Below the pieces are notes generated by a model. The model was given only the letters and a program-made list of their open reading frames with translations, was not told the origin of the DNA and searched no databases. 64,000 bases of DNA from the NCBI GenBank assembly GCA_973895155.1, contig OZ316897.1, positions 6,634,001 through 6,698,000 of the forward strand, read 5' to 3'. The position numbers were made by a program, and so were the translations under genes. Positions 1 to 11,459 of this stretch are shown one piece after another (position 1 is the first letter of the stretch; every line of letters begins with the position of its first letter). This DNA is from Marsupella aquatica (taxonomy: Eukaryota; Marchantiophyta).

Positions 1-2110
1 TCGGGAGGGAATGTCAATCTTGTGTCAGTTAATCATATGACTGCTGCAATTGACGGTCCTGAATTGCACAATGCATGCCGTTTTCCAGTGATAATACTGA
101 TAATTGCTGGCTTCCCATACAACAACAGGAACAAGTCAGTATAGCTCTCACAAAAACGCGACATATAAAACCCGTTCTGAAAAAGGCAATTTTCGAAATA
201 CTTGGAAAGCATAGAGGAAAGTCTCTGCTGGACCCTGGTAAGTAACACCGCCATGATCTCATTCAATAGTAAACCTCTTGGAGATGACAAGGAAATAGAA
301 TTTGCTGGCAATTAGCTCTTTGCATATCAAAATGAATATAGGTCAGTTACACCGGTAAATTCGAAAATTACGTTTCACTACAATATACTGACCTTTCAAT
401 AGACTGCCAAAGCCTCGCCACATGCGGCCAAGGAAATAGAATTGGCTAGCATTAACGACTTTAAGCTAAACTCGTAGTCGTCTCACAACTCGGTCGGAAC
501 TGAGACGTGGTAAACCGACGCACAAATTGGTTAGCAATGAGATCTGACCTCTTCCTTAACTGTGACTCTGTCTCAAAGTGGGCCTCACGATCGCATCAAA
601 TGCAAGTGACAACATTAATTAGGAGAATCCTCGGTATGAGGGTCCTTTATGAACTGTTCGCTTTCCAATGCCAAGTCCGAGGATCTACTTCAAAAGCAGG
701 TCATTGTCTGTCGGAGTTAGCAGAACAGGACGAGGCCACCCGGCTAACTGAGACGAATGAGCTGGCTAGCTTCATCAAAGGCCGTCTTTAAAATTGCTCG
801 TTAGTGCACATACATACATATAGAGCGAGGGGATGAATCACTTTCAAGTGGAGGGCGTTCACAGGGTCAGAGACAAGGACTTCAGTTTCGGGCCAAAATT
901 AGAGCAGGGCCATGCCCTCGCAAACGTAGAAAGTCTTTGAATTGCAGAATTGCAGAGAAGCACCACATAGAACGAAAGATCCGCAAGCGCACTGCAAGTT
1001 ACGAAGGTAAACAGATCCCGAAGCAGCAACTAGTGTACAAGACTTTGCCAAGAAGGTACAAAGCGAGTGAGAAAGTCTTAGAGCCAGGAGCTGTCCTTGA
1101 AAATTCAATTGCGATACTGTAGTCTTTGAACGGCATCAGCCATTGCTTCTGGATCGTAGAGCCAGAGCCCTGCTTGGAATAGAGCTACGACAACGATTCA
1201 AACCTGCTGCTCCGAAATCACTTCCTGCCCATGGACTCTAAGAAAGACTTGCCGTTTTCTGCCTTGATGATATCTTGGCGCAAATTTCCCTTGCTGTTGT
1301 CGTGTTGTCTCAATGATAGCTTGGAGCAATTGAAGGGTTTGTGGCCACAACATCAGCCAAAGTATCACAAGTATCTCAACCATCACCCACCAAGGTAAGA
1401 TCAACCAGTAAGCGTTGTGCTAGAGGACTAGGTACCTTCTTGTACCACCTTTCGCCGTGCATGCACCAAAGACCGGGAGAGAAACTGAGCACCAGCATCC
1501 CTCACGCCCGCCCTCACGGCATCATGAACAACTACAGTTTGTTTGTCACCCAAATTACACCAAAGAAGATAGACCCATGTGTGCAGGAAGAAGATAGACC
1601 CATGTGTTATCACAAGGTTTCCCACAAAGCGCAGGAAAAAGGTAAGTAACCCTACAAGGTGGGGCAACCCTAAACAAACAGGTAAGTAACCCTACAAGGT
1701 GGGGCAACCCTAAACAAACGCATGGTTGTACAAAACTCTTCTGAAGAGATCCACAGATGAGGGATGGTTGAATTGGTGTGAAGCCAACTTTCTCTCCAGA
1801 AGAAAGAATCCAAGCTCAATCCACTTCAAGTGCCTTGGTCAGGATGCTAGAGATGACAGCATGCATTTGTCCAGCAAGGTTATAATAGCCATAAGACAGA
1901 TAGGGTCCAAGGAAAATAGCTCATGAAATGAAAGTAACACTAATACCTTGTACAAGATCTAGTAGTGACGATCACGTCCCCCACAAATGAACTTGAAATG
2001 GGAGGGAGTGATAGGTCCTCCCGATGCCATAAGCCGGAACGAGAACCGACGCCCACTGTTCGTCCAGAACAGCTCCTTCCTTGGGCGCGACCCGGGTTCC
2101 CCCTCGTACC
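1..2110. other. Intergenic, no gene recognised
   Basis: Only short open frames occur here and none matches a family I know or shows splice-supported continuity. Small local duplications are visible. A motif around 289-310 (aaggaaatagaattt) recurs at 430-450. A 19-base stretch starting agaagatagaccc is repeated at about 1566 and 1588. A 40-base unit is exactly doubled at 1640-1720 and is listed separately. Exons of a gene lying mostly outside the window cannot be excluded. Confidence 0.5.
1640..1720. repeat. 40-bp exact tandem duplication
   Basis: Two adjacent copies of a 40-base unit that begins ggtaagtaaccctacaagg and ends in ccctaaacaaac. The copies are identical across the unit, so the duplication is recent relative to the surrounding sequence. 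No coding role is apparent. Confidence 0.9.
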
Positions 2111-2112
2111 TA

Positions 2113-3070
2113 TCCATCACCAACTGACCGCCCTGCCCCAAAGACATGTTCATGGCCCAAATAGCGTAGCTTGTCCTAAAGTTTGTCCCAACACACCGGG
2201 ACCAGAATGACCCCAACTCTAGCAACCAACTCTCGGTTCTTGCCCCACTGATGGTCTAGGGGCCAAGCACCCTTGGAACTCAACCTCCATGCCTACTTGG
2301 CCTTGCCTCCCCAACGCAAGCTCCCTTGGGAGACTGAACAGGCTTGGCTGTTGTTTTGGCAGGATTTGGCAAGCGGGAGAGATAACACCCGCAAACCTTG
2401 TGAACCTATGGCACCCCCAGACCCAGCTGAGCTCAGGAGGATGTAGCCCTCCTCGAGAGTTTTCCAACGCACCCAAGAAGTCCTCCAACGGACTTCCCGT
2501 TGGGAAGATATCGTTATTTCCGATGGGGGTTTTCCCTTAGTGTCGCGACCCCCGCGGCTCACGACTTCGGCTCGCCCTTAGCCCCCAAGGAGACACCACT
2601 CCCCTCATATATACTTCTGGAGACCTGTCACCCCCGGACCAACTTTAGTCCTCACTTTTAGTTCACAACCCCGATCCTATCCGGCATGTCTGGGCGCGCC
2701 ACCACTTGGCAACACCCATAACTTCCTAGTTAGGTGTCCGCAAGTGGAGTGCCTTAGCTCATTGTGATCGGTCCGACCCAGTGCTTGTGCCTAGGCCCTC
2801 AGATCTCATCGCCGCTTGGGGCCCCCGATCGGCCAAACCCGGATCGGGCCATAACTCGCACCCTAAGCGTCCGTTGCCCATGGCGTCAACTCCATTGGCC
2901 TTGGGCCCAAGAGGAGCTCTCACTCAAGTTCTCAAAACTCAAAGTCCGTCTGGGGGTCCGGACGGTCAACCTTGAGCCCGGCCCCTTTTCCCTTGACCCA
3001 ACCAGCACTTAGCTAGTCTAAGTCCTTAGTGTGTGTCACCATCTTGGCGCCTTGCCTTTGCTAGTGCCAT
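2113..3070 (+). repeat. Dispersed repeat, copy A (LTR-like, GC-rich)
   Basis: This stretch aligns by eye along its length with 54985-55925 on the same strand. Shared blocks include catggcccaaatag, ccccaactctagcaa, ggaggatgtag and gagctctcactcaag. Copy A is the more GC- and CpG-rich of the two. It has no open frame longer than about 100 codons and no matching termini that I could define. The size, lack of coding content and dispersion suggest an LTR or leader fragment of a retroelement, but that is inference. Confidence 0.75.
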
Positions 3071-4490
3071 GTCCCATTGCCCACCAGTCTCCCCATGCTA
3101 AGTCTTCCCCGGATGACCTACCCGGGCCTGGACCATAAGGGAGCTCGGCGTCGGAGTCAGCAACGCCGGAGCTAAGTGTTAAGGTAGTCGAGTTCCGCGA
3201 CTCACTCAATAATTGTAGAACATCATGTTCTAAGTACTGAAAATGTGTTATAAGAACTTGTGACACAAAATGGTACTTTGGATGGGCCCAAAAGTATATT
3301 GGGAAAAAATATGCATCTTAACTTTTGGTGGGTTATGAAAAAAAATTGCATTTGGAGTTCCATTAAGTTTATGGTATTAGTTTTGATTTGATATGTTTTA
3401 AGCCAAGATATTACACGTCTTCCAAATGAAAATGTTCACCTATCTCAAAAGGTGGAGCTCATAGGACAATAGTCAAAAGGTGCAGCTGAGGGTGGCTTTG
3501 CGAGACGTTGGGGGCAGTTTCCACATTTTTTTGTCTCCAAGATCTGATCAGAGCCATCCATTTGAGAGAAACTGCTGCTGTTCACTTTACAAAACGTTGG
3601 GGGCACTTTCAACCAAACCTATTACCAATCCTACATGGAATGCAGTTTGGCCCAATTTTTGCTTATGTGGAGGAGTCTTTTGTCCTAGATTTCAGATCTT
3701 CTGGCTTGGTGCTCTCTTCTTCTGGCTTGGTGCTCTCTTCTTCTGGCTGCTTGGTCTATTTCTATTTTAAGTCATTTACATTAAAAAGGGACCCACAAGT
3801 CCTTCATAATGTATTCTCTTCTCGCATTTACAAATACTTTAGCCAAAGATTATTTGACATTCAGGTGGAGTGGGCCCTCACTCTGTCTTTTAGTCAATTA
3901 ATCTGGCACCATTGGTTGCACTTGCATTAGCTTTACAAGACCTTGCGGGCAATAAAAGGATTCAAAAAATGCTTTTAGCCCCGGGACACTATATTAAATG
4001 TGTGCAATGGCCCTCCAGTTTGCTTTGGTTTAAAAAACTCCCAAGAGCCCCCACCTCTTGTAAAGTACTCCTGATTACTACTAGTACAGCATGGCCGAGC
4101 GAAGGTCTTTCTTCAACTTCATATTTTGCACTCCTTGCAGAGTAAAATTCCAAACCCGTCTGACCACCTTGGAGATGTCGCACCCGCGTCTTGGAATGAT
4201 CAAGAAGAACTATTATATCTAATAAATAAAATGATGAATATATAGTTCAGGCTTGTACTTTGGTTTACATGACCTCGTTTTCTTCAAGCATCTAAATGCT
4301 AAATCATCAACACACATGCAAGTCAACCGAGCGAGGGAGTTCCAGTTGGACTTCTCAGGAACAAATTTTGCCCTCATGAAATGTACCAAAAACAGGATAC
4401 ACATGCAGAAGCCGTAGCATGCGCAGATGTCGTCAAATTTGCAGTACTCTCGGATGGCAACGGACCACAGCAAATATTTTTGAAATAATA
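3071..4490. other. Intergenic, no gene recognised
   Basis: No recognisable gene. A 21-base unit containing tctggcttggtgctct is tandemly repeated about 2.5 times at 3697-3750. It creates a hydrophobic, Leu/Ser/Gly-rich open frame that I regard as repeat-derived. The last part (about 4200-4490) is the probable 3' flank of the purine permease on the minus strand. Confidence 0.5.
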
Positions 4491-4604
4491 GTTTCAAGCA
4501 GAGAGTGGCGCATTGCGCTGGAGGGGCTCACTGAGGAACGATGGTGGCGGCAGAGAAAGATGCTGCTCTTCGAACCGCTTCTGCTGCTTATAGGTGCCCC
4601 ATAT

Positions 4605-5744
4605 TTAAGACACAAAACTCCACATTGTGAGAACTATGGCCAGTATTTTGTAGCCACTCATGGAATCGTGGAAACAGATGACGGCAGCAATTGCAGTGAC
4701 AGGAACTCTGCCGACATTGAGCACTCCTGCGAGCAAAGCAGAAGCCAAGTAGAGACAGCCCACGCTTCCTAGGATTCCTAGCTGATACGTGATTGCGGAC
4801 CATGCGAACACTTCGTAATATTCTCCGGGGCCGTGTTCGAAGTGTCGCGCTTGATCGTGGACTTTTTGAAAGTCCCCGGCGATGAGGATGCCACTGGTAG
4901 TAAATAATGTGGCGAAGACGGAGGTGGCAGTCTGTGCTTCCAACGCTACCCGGAAAGACTTTCTACCCAACAAGGTGATGAAGAGCAACTCCGACAGTGT
5001 GAAAATGAGCCCATGCATTGCAGACCCGGCTATCGTGAGCACAAACCCAATGACATATTCTCCTGATGTTACACCAGAAGGACGATCCGAATTCGAATCC
5101 AGGCCTAGGATGACAGCCGCAGTCGTCATGACGGCCACGGAATTGAGGGTGGAAGAATTGAACTTTTGTCCCACGATGAAGTAGGCAAGAATGGCAGTGA
5201 ATATCAAGGAGGTGGAAGACAGCAAAGCCGACGTAGATGCAGAGAGATATGCGTATGCCCATGCGAACATCAGATTATCAGCCACGCTTAGTAAGCCTAG
5301 AATTGCATACGCAAAGGTGACCTGCCATGTCAGTGGGGTTGGGTACTCACCTTCTATCAAACAGAATATGAGGAGAAATCCAGCAGTGATGGGCCATCCT
5401 GCGGCCGCAAGCCAAGAGATAAGCCACTTACTGGTGCCTCCATCGACATAGTAATGTCTGGTGAGAATGCCGGCGGCAGGAAAGGCCGTCATCATCGCAG
5501 CACAGCTTAGAAACAAGAGCACCCAGTAGCTCAGGTTCCTCTTCTTTACCATCTTCCTCCAGGATACCAGCTGCTCTCGAACAAACCCATCGTTGCTCTC
5601 CAGAAGAGACGACGGCGACTCAGGGCAATTCACGGGACCTGCCCACGCTATCTCCAGCGATTCGTCCGGTGTACTCTGGGATCCTTTCTCGCCTTCAGCA
5701 CTTATTGGTAGATCATCTCTCCGATTTGAATCCCGGGAAGTCAT
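4605..5744 (-). CDS. Purine permease (PUP family), C-terminally cut by TAA
   Basis: Plant purine permeases are about 10-helix membrane carriers of the drug/metabolite transporter superfamily that import adenine, cytokinins and related bases with protons. The single exon gives 379 residues from the ATG at 5744. An in-frame TTG 12 codons upstream is not a credible start. After an acidic N-terminal tail of about 75 residues the family pattern is clear: YWVLLFLSC at the first helix, then SWLAAAGWPI, LMFAWAYAYLSASTSALL, FIVGQKF, GEYVIGFVLT and WSAITYQLG. The conserved final motif in PUPs is LWGFVSY followed by a Tyr/Trp-Gly stretch. Here MWSFVS is followed by TAA exactly where the Tyr codon is expected, and the same frame then continues IWGTYKQQKR and stays open to a TGA at 4494-4496. 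All core helices are intact, so the product may still work. The sister family of UPS/DMT carriers is the less likely alternative. Confidence 0.9.
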   Translation of the reverse strand: MTSRDSNRRDDLPISAEGEKGSQSTPDESLEIAWAGPVNCPESPSSLLESNDGFVREQLVSWRKMVKKRNLSYWVLLFLSCAAMMTAFPAAGILTRHYYVDGGTSKWLISWLAAAGWPITAGFLLIFCLIEGEYPTPLTWQVTFAYAILGLLSVADNLMFAWAYAYLSASTSALLSSTSLIFTAILAYFIVGQKFNSSTLNSVAVMTTAAVILGLDSNSDRPSGVTSGEYVIGFVLTIAGSAMHGLIFTLSELLFITLLGRKSFRVALEAQTATSVFATLFTTSGILIAGDFQKVHDQARHFEHGPGEYYEVFAWSAITYQLGILGSVGCLYLASALLAGVLNVGRVPVTAIAAVICFHDSMSGYKILAIVLTMWSFVS

Positions 5745-5829
5745 TGTGGAATCCTCAGGAAGCGAACCCTGCCCGGCCAACGTCCTAATTTATTTGGTTT
5801 CGGTTTACTAGACTACATCGTCAGCAAGT

Positions 5830-8800
5830 CTTCAATGAACGAAACACCACTTGCCTGATTGACAAATGCAGAAAACTCTTAGACAAACAAGAATCAAGTT
5901 CCAATTGCCAGGTACCGCCAGCAAAGTTAGAACAGCAAGAAAGAAAACACAAATTGGCTCGATCCCGGGAAATTCAAAGAGACAAAAGGGAATTCAATGT
6001 GGGAGAACCCACCACTCTGTTGGAGAAATCCATAGCCGTTCGACCCGTCTAGAGTTGCAATTAACGTTTGCTCTCAAAGGGGACCCTGCAGGCACTGGCT
6101 CCCAATGATGAACTCGTAAGCTAGTAACACCAATGCCCCTACCACTGGTCGCGAATTGTTCCATCTCGTCCATGCATAGCTGCCAATCTCACGAGAACTG
6201 TTGCTTACCAAAACTGGCATTCTGAGTCCTTCATCGTGGGCCCCTCAATGTTATTTGTTTCCTCAAATTTCCCCTTTGATCTGTGCTGATTGCATTCATC
6301 ACGGGCCCATCTGCCCACATTCAGTTATCTCCATAGGCAATGATATGCAGTAACGTTGATAACCACGAGTAAACACTGACAGTCAGAGTAGCACAGCACA
6401 CCAATTAAATCTTTCATTGAGTTAGCTCGATGATCTCAACTCAATTGAGTTAGCATTTGAATATCCTGATGAAGGCTCGCGAAGTGGAGACACAGGATAG
6501 TGGCGATAAATACCGTAAAAGTAAGCATCTTGTGTCTGGCCCGAAAAAGCACAAAACCCAAAGTACGTACAAGAAAGGAAGACAAACGCGCTGATTAGGG
6601 GATTGGGATTTGGGAGGGCGTGACAAAGCAATTTGTTTATTGGGGTGTATAATTATGATGCACAATCATCGGGAACATCACTCATCCTTGTACTGTATTA
6701 CTAGAACTGTACTACACAAACGCAGAAATCCCGTGCTAATAATGAGGGACACCAACACTTGTGAGATACAGTGCAGTAGCTGGCGATCCAAAATGGGTAC
6801 CGAACTACATGTAGTCTATCATGTATCACAGTGCCCAAGGACAAAGTGTCCCATATACTCGTGCAAGCACAAAAAAGACAGGTCCCAAAGGCAAAGTAAC
6901 CCAAAAGGCAAAGTAACCCAATAGAGGGAAGAGTGAGAGTAAAAAGGTCACAAAAGACCAAAGAGGCCTAACAAGTCAAGGGGTCCCCACAGCAAAAGGA
7001 AACAACCATCAAAAGATTTCACTAAATGGTTTATTAGACTAACACCCTACTCGCATAGAACTGAAAAGTTTTTTATTTAATTAAAAAATTTTGGAATAAC
7101 CATGGGTAGAAAGAAACTCTTCAACTATTGTAATATTTATCAAGATAATGTAAGAAATTATTCGGTTACTGTGGAAAAAGGAACACCAAGGGAACATAAA
7201 AAAACCCTTAGACTACTATGGATATTGAATGAATACCAAATGAATGTAATTAATAAACACTTTTGGCTTCTATAGCATTTTGTATGGACTCTATGGACAT
7301 AGGAATACCAAGTGACTGTTGTGCATGCTTTTTTTCCATGGATAATTTGTTTTTTCATCTCCATATTTAAACCTATATCAATATGCAACTCTTCATGTGT
7401 TTTAACTTAGTTATTGAATAACATCAAATTTTTATAACCAAGAGGTACTAGAACTAATTTTCTGTTTTTTTTTGTAAGATTGGATTTTTGTTACTTAATT
7501 AGATGTTTTGTGCTTAGATTGTTTTATCGGTATGGGTTCCTTGGCCCAGCTCCCAACAGAATAATCATGTAAGAACGTTGGGCACCCTGAAGAGCAACCA
7601 TACTTGGCCGTGTAGACAAGTAAGGAAATCGCTTGTCCACGAGTCTGCTCTGATTCTTTCAAGACTGACAGAATTAGAGAAAGAAAAGGACGATCGGGTG
7701 ACTCCCATGGAAGCAATTAAATAGAGCCTGGCATGGACTGCTGGAGTGGTGTAGACAATCGCAAGCTTCTAGAGAACCTTAGCCAGTCGTGGCCTTGGGA
7801 GCATAAGAGAAAGCGGGAGAAAAGAAACCAAAGAAATTGCACCAAGAATAGTTGAAAACGAGCTTGTCCCGCCCGTGACAGTTTTTTTTGTAGTGACTGA
7901 TTTCAATTGCTCATAACGTTGTTAGTTCTAGACTAAAATTGACATTTTTTGGCATTGAGCAGCGGATTTCCAAGGGCTTTCCATTGCACCTGAAGAAGTT
8001 TACTACTGTTGTGTAGTAAATGAGTACTAACATAAAATCACAATTTGCGTGAGATACAAAAGTAATAAGAAAACAGTGCAAATTCCTATCAAAGGCCACA
8101 AAAGGAAGCAAAACGAATATTAAGTGCATGGATAGAAGAAGCGCTTGCTTGTGTGGAGTACAAGGTACATGTGCCCTGGTCGCTCTATTGAGGAAAGAAT
8201 GATACCCTTCTATCATCAGCTGCTGGATCTGACTAAGATAATGTCTATGGTTCAGATTTGGCCATCCAGCGTCAGGGTTCTCATTCAACATAAAATGAGA
8301 CCTGTATTCCCAGAACAGAACATCTTCAATTCACCTTCTTGGAGGACCAGATGGACATATGGAGCGCAGCTAGTATTGTTCGATTTGATAGTGACCTCCA
8401 TACCATTTTGCAATTCGTTGAAGAATGGATCTTCCGCGTTCCGAGGTGTTCACTAAGTACTTACAGATTCCTAATTAAAGCAGACGGAAATTTATCCGTC
8501 TTTAAATGTCATCCATAGAGCCCTCCAGGACATTCACATAATCCTTTGACTTCTCTTTAGTGTCAGCATTGTAAATTCTATTTCAGACCGAACGTTGATG
8601 TGCTGGGTCCATCGGGGCTTCAAGTACTGGCAATATCCATTGTTTGTCATTCCTTGGAAAAAATTGTTTTAATTAATCTTTTGTAAATTAATTATGGGTT
8701 TAGGGTTTGTAAATTAATTATGGGTGTGTTATTACTAGCTCGGAGTGCAAAATTTTTCCTGCATTTGTGCTACCTTTTGTCTTTTTTCTATTAAACCACA

Positions 8801-9755
8801 CCTGCCACTATAAAAGTCTCATTCCATTGCTCACTACTCACCATAAAAGGTGGAACACTAGTACCTTTTGTGGAGTACTTGTCAAAAAAATCTTTTGCAG
8901 TCAGCATTTTTTGTGGAGTTCAAAACCCATTTCTGAACTTGTACTCTTCAGAATGAGAGCTACGGGTTACCCGTAGCCCTTTATAGGGGCAGCTGTGGTT
9001 TAAGGTTTCTTCTCTCCTATTTGTTGGTTGCTACCATGGTGTACAATACCCATTACTGGTAGCCCAACTTCCACTCCTTGGATTCCCATAGTGACTTGTC
9101 ACGGAGCAATCTTAATGTCCTGCTTAAAGCATCCATTTCTCGTATTCAATCTTAATGTCCTGCTTAAAGCATCCATTTCTCGTGTTCTTTGATGAAATCT
9201 GAAAAACTATCATGCTTCAAAGAGATCTCTCGCACATCTCACGACAAACACCATCAAGTTGCAGCTTGCCAAGCTGATGCTGAACAGATAGTCTAGAGGA
9301 CCAACATCCTTTTGTGTGTCAACAAACTGATTCTTGAACACTCACTTTCTCCTCCCTACCCATGACTAATGCCTTCTCTTTGACCCTCCTTCCCATCCAC
9401 TTTGCCATCCACACAACTTTAGTCTTTCCTCCATCCTGCAACATGTAGTTTCTCTTTCAACTCTCTTTTTCACATCGACTCTTTCCTGTCAACCATCTTC
9501 AGTTTGACAACACTGCTATACCAAGAGAAGAACTTGGGTAAAACTTGTCGTTGGTAAGAGGGACCTTGATTGTTCAGAACCAAAGACTGTCCTTACAAAA
9601 TCCCAGTTTACCAAACCACCACTTTACCAACTGGCTGTGTATTGAGCCCAGGATTCACTTTGGGCAATCCTGAAAGAATACACACTTGCTGGGGGATGCT
9701 ACAGTCGCTTTTGGCTTCAAATCCTGTCCCAAGTTATAGTAAAACGTAGTCGTTA
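5830..9755. other. Intergenic between purine permease and minisatellite
   Basis: About 5.83-6.4 kb is the upstream flank of the minus-strand purine permease and would hold its promoter; no individual element can be called. The rest is AT-rich with no recognisable gene. The largest open frames (7911-8291 minus, 8145-8456 plus) overlap on opposite strands and match nothing I know. Short direct duplications occur at 6888-6922 (ggcaaagtaaccca), at 8684-8722 (gtaaattaattatgggt) and at 9107-9183, the last listed separately. Confidence 0.45.
9106..9184. repeat. About 40-bp tandem duplication
   Basis: Two adjacent copies of a unit running from caatcttaatgtcctgc to catccatttctcgt. The second copy differs only at its edge. 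It is a local duplication in noncoding DNA. Confidence 0.85.
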
Positions 9756-9760
9756 TAACG

Positions 9761-10430
9761 CCAACTCCAACACCCACACTAGAAGTGACTGATCTCCCAC
9801 ACTAGAACTAAACTCATTGATTATAAACTCCAACACTTACAATACAACTACATGATCTCCCACACTAGAACTGAACTCATTGATTATAATGCCAGAACTG
9901 GCTGCCTGAATCCCATACAAAAACTGAACTCATTGATTATAATGCGAACTCCAACACCCACACTAGAACTGGCTGATCTCTCACACTAGAACTGAACTCA
10001 TTGGTTCTGATGTCACCTCTAACACCCAAACTAGAACGCTGATCTCCCACACTAGAAGTGAACTCACTGATTATAATGTCAACTCCAGTACCCAAACTAG
10101 AACGGCTGATCTCCCACACTAGAACTGAACTCATTGATTGTAATGTCACCTCCAACACCTAAACTAGATCGGCTGATCCCCCACAGTAGAATTAAACTCA
10201 TTGTTTATTATGTTAACTTCAACACCCATACTAGAACTGGCTGAACTCCCACATCAGAACTGAACCCATTGACTATAATGCCAAGTGCAACACCCATACT
10301 AGAACTGGCTGAACTCCCACATCAGAACTGAACCCATTGACTATAATGCCAAGTGCAACACCCACACTAGAATTGGCTGATCTCCAACACTAGAACTGAC
10401 CTCATTGATTATAATGCCAACTCCCAACAG
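9761..10430. repeat. Minisatellite, about 68-bp unit, roughly 10 copies
   Basis: Each unit carries two related halves, one with cacactagaactggctgat and one with cacactagaactgaactc, followed by attgattataatgcc. Around ten units can be followed from 9761 to 10430 with point differences and small indels. One pair, near 10215-10365, is nearly identical and so the product of a more recent duplication. The array shows no open frame that persists through the unit. Confidence 0.9.
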
Positions 10431-11459
10431 CCCCACGAGAACAGACTCATCTGGAGTTGAAGTCTCAACAAGACAATTATTCCAATCATCTCCTCGTTTG
10501 TTTAGTCATCCATCCCAATTTTCATACAGTTCAGTCCAAGGACTTTATCGTGTAAATTCATCAAGGGAAGACCATGTCTGGCAACAATGACCTTGAAAAT
10601 GTTGATCACCACTTAAACCACCACTGGCCATATGAAAGGAGAAGTGTCCAAGATTCTCCCTTTTTCACATTCCTCTCTACTAGGATGAGACTTTGCTCTA
10701 CAATTTCAGGAAAAAGGTAATAAAAATGTTGAAACCTGGTGCATCCAGGTTTTGTCATGGACAGTGGCGCTTTAACAAGGCATGACTATCTCGTCATGAA
10801 GGATTGCACATTGAATATCCAAGTCGTTTCTAAAGCCCAGGGTGGACTTTCTCTTTGTATATGTACTGTGCTTCATCTCCTATAAACCACAGTACAGCCT
10901 GGAAAGCGTCTTCTGCTTTTGTCTATTGTCCACCCTATGCTTCAAGCTCACTGCTTGAACCGGATAGAAACCCTCAGGCACTTATATTCTGTACAGCACT
11001 CGCAACAGTGCTTTACTCTCCACATGATCTTGATCATTTTGAAGTAATGGACGGTGCTACATGTCATTGTCTAACAAGTCAAGAACTCAAACCCCAAAGA
11101 TCCTCTAAGGTCGATCAAGTCGTTGAATATTCTTGGTGGGAAATTGCATGTGTCTGCCAATCCTGAAGGACAATAGGAACAATTTTGTCAACAGGCGCAT
11201 AGAAGTATGTTGGATAGTCGTACTTAAAACTTCCTACTGACTTCCACAGCGCTTGTTGCCACTATTTATTACACTGGCCCAAAAGGAACACAGGCCAGAG
11301 GAAAACAAAAGATTTCAATCAAATATGAAAGTTTCCTGTTTGAAAGCCAAAGCGACCTAGAAAGTGCTATCCTGTACAATCGTGATTCTATCATTAATAG
11401 TTCGCAAAATCATCCTGCAGGACTGCAAACACCTTGGCGGACTTTACACTTTTTTCAAG
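10431..11459. other. Intergenic, no gene recognised
   Basis: Lies between the 68-bp minisatellite and the 3' end of the RRP6-like gene. An open frame at 10855-11166 (plus) matches no family I know and lacks clear splice partners. The last few hundred bases would hold the 3' UTR of the minus-strand RRP6-like gene. Confidence 0.45.

Noticed and set aside
7911-8456. Overlapping frames of 126 and 103 codons on opposite strands
   Set aside because: No recognisable domain, no splice-supported partners and no matching upstream signals; likely chance frames or an unrecognisable relic.
9761-10430. Possible CRISPR-like array
   Set aside because: Units are contiguous ~68-bp repeats with no unique spacers, in plant nuclear DNA; a minisatellite.
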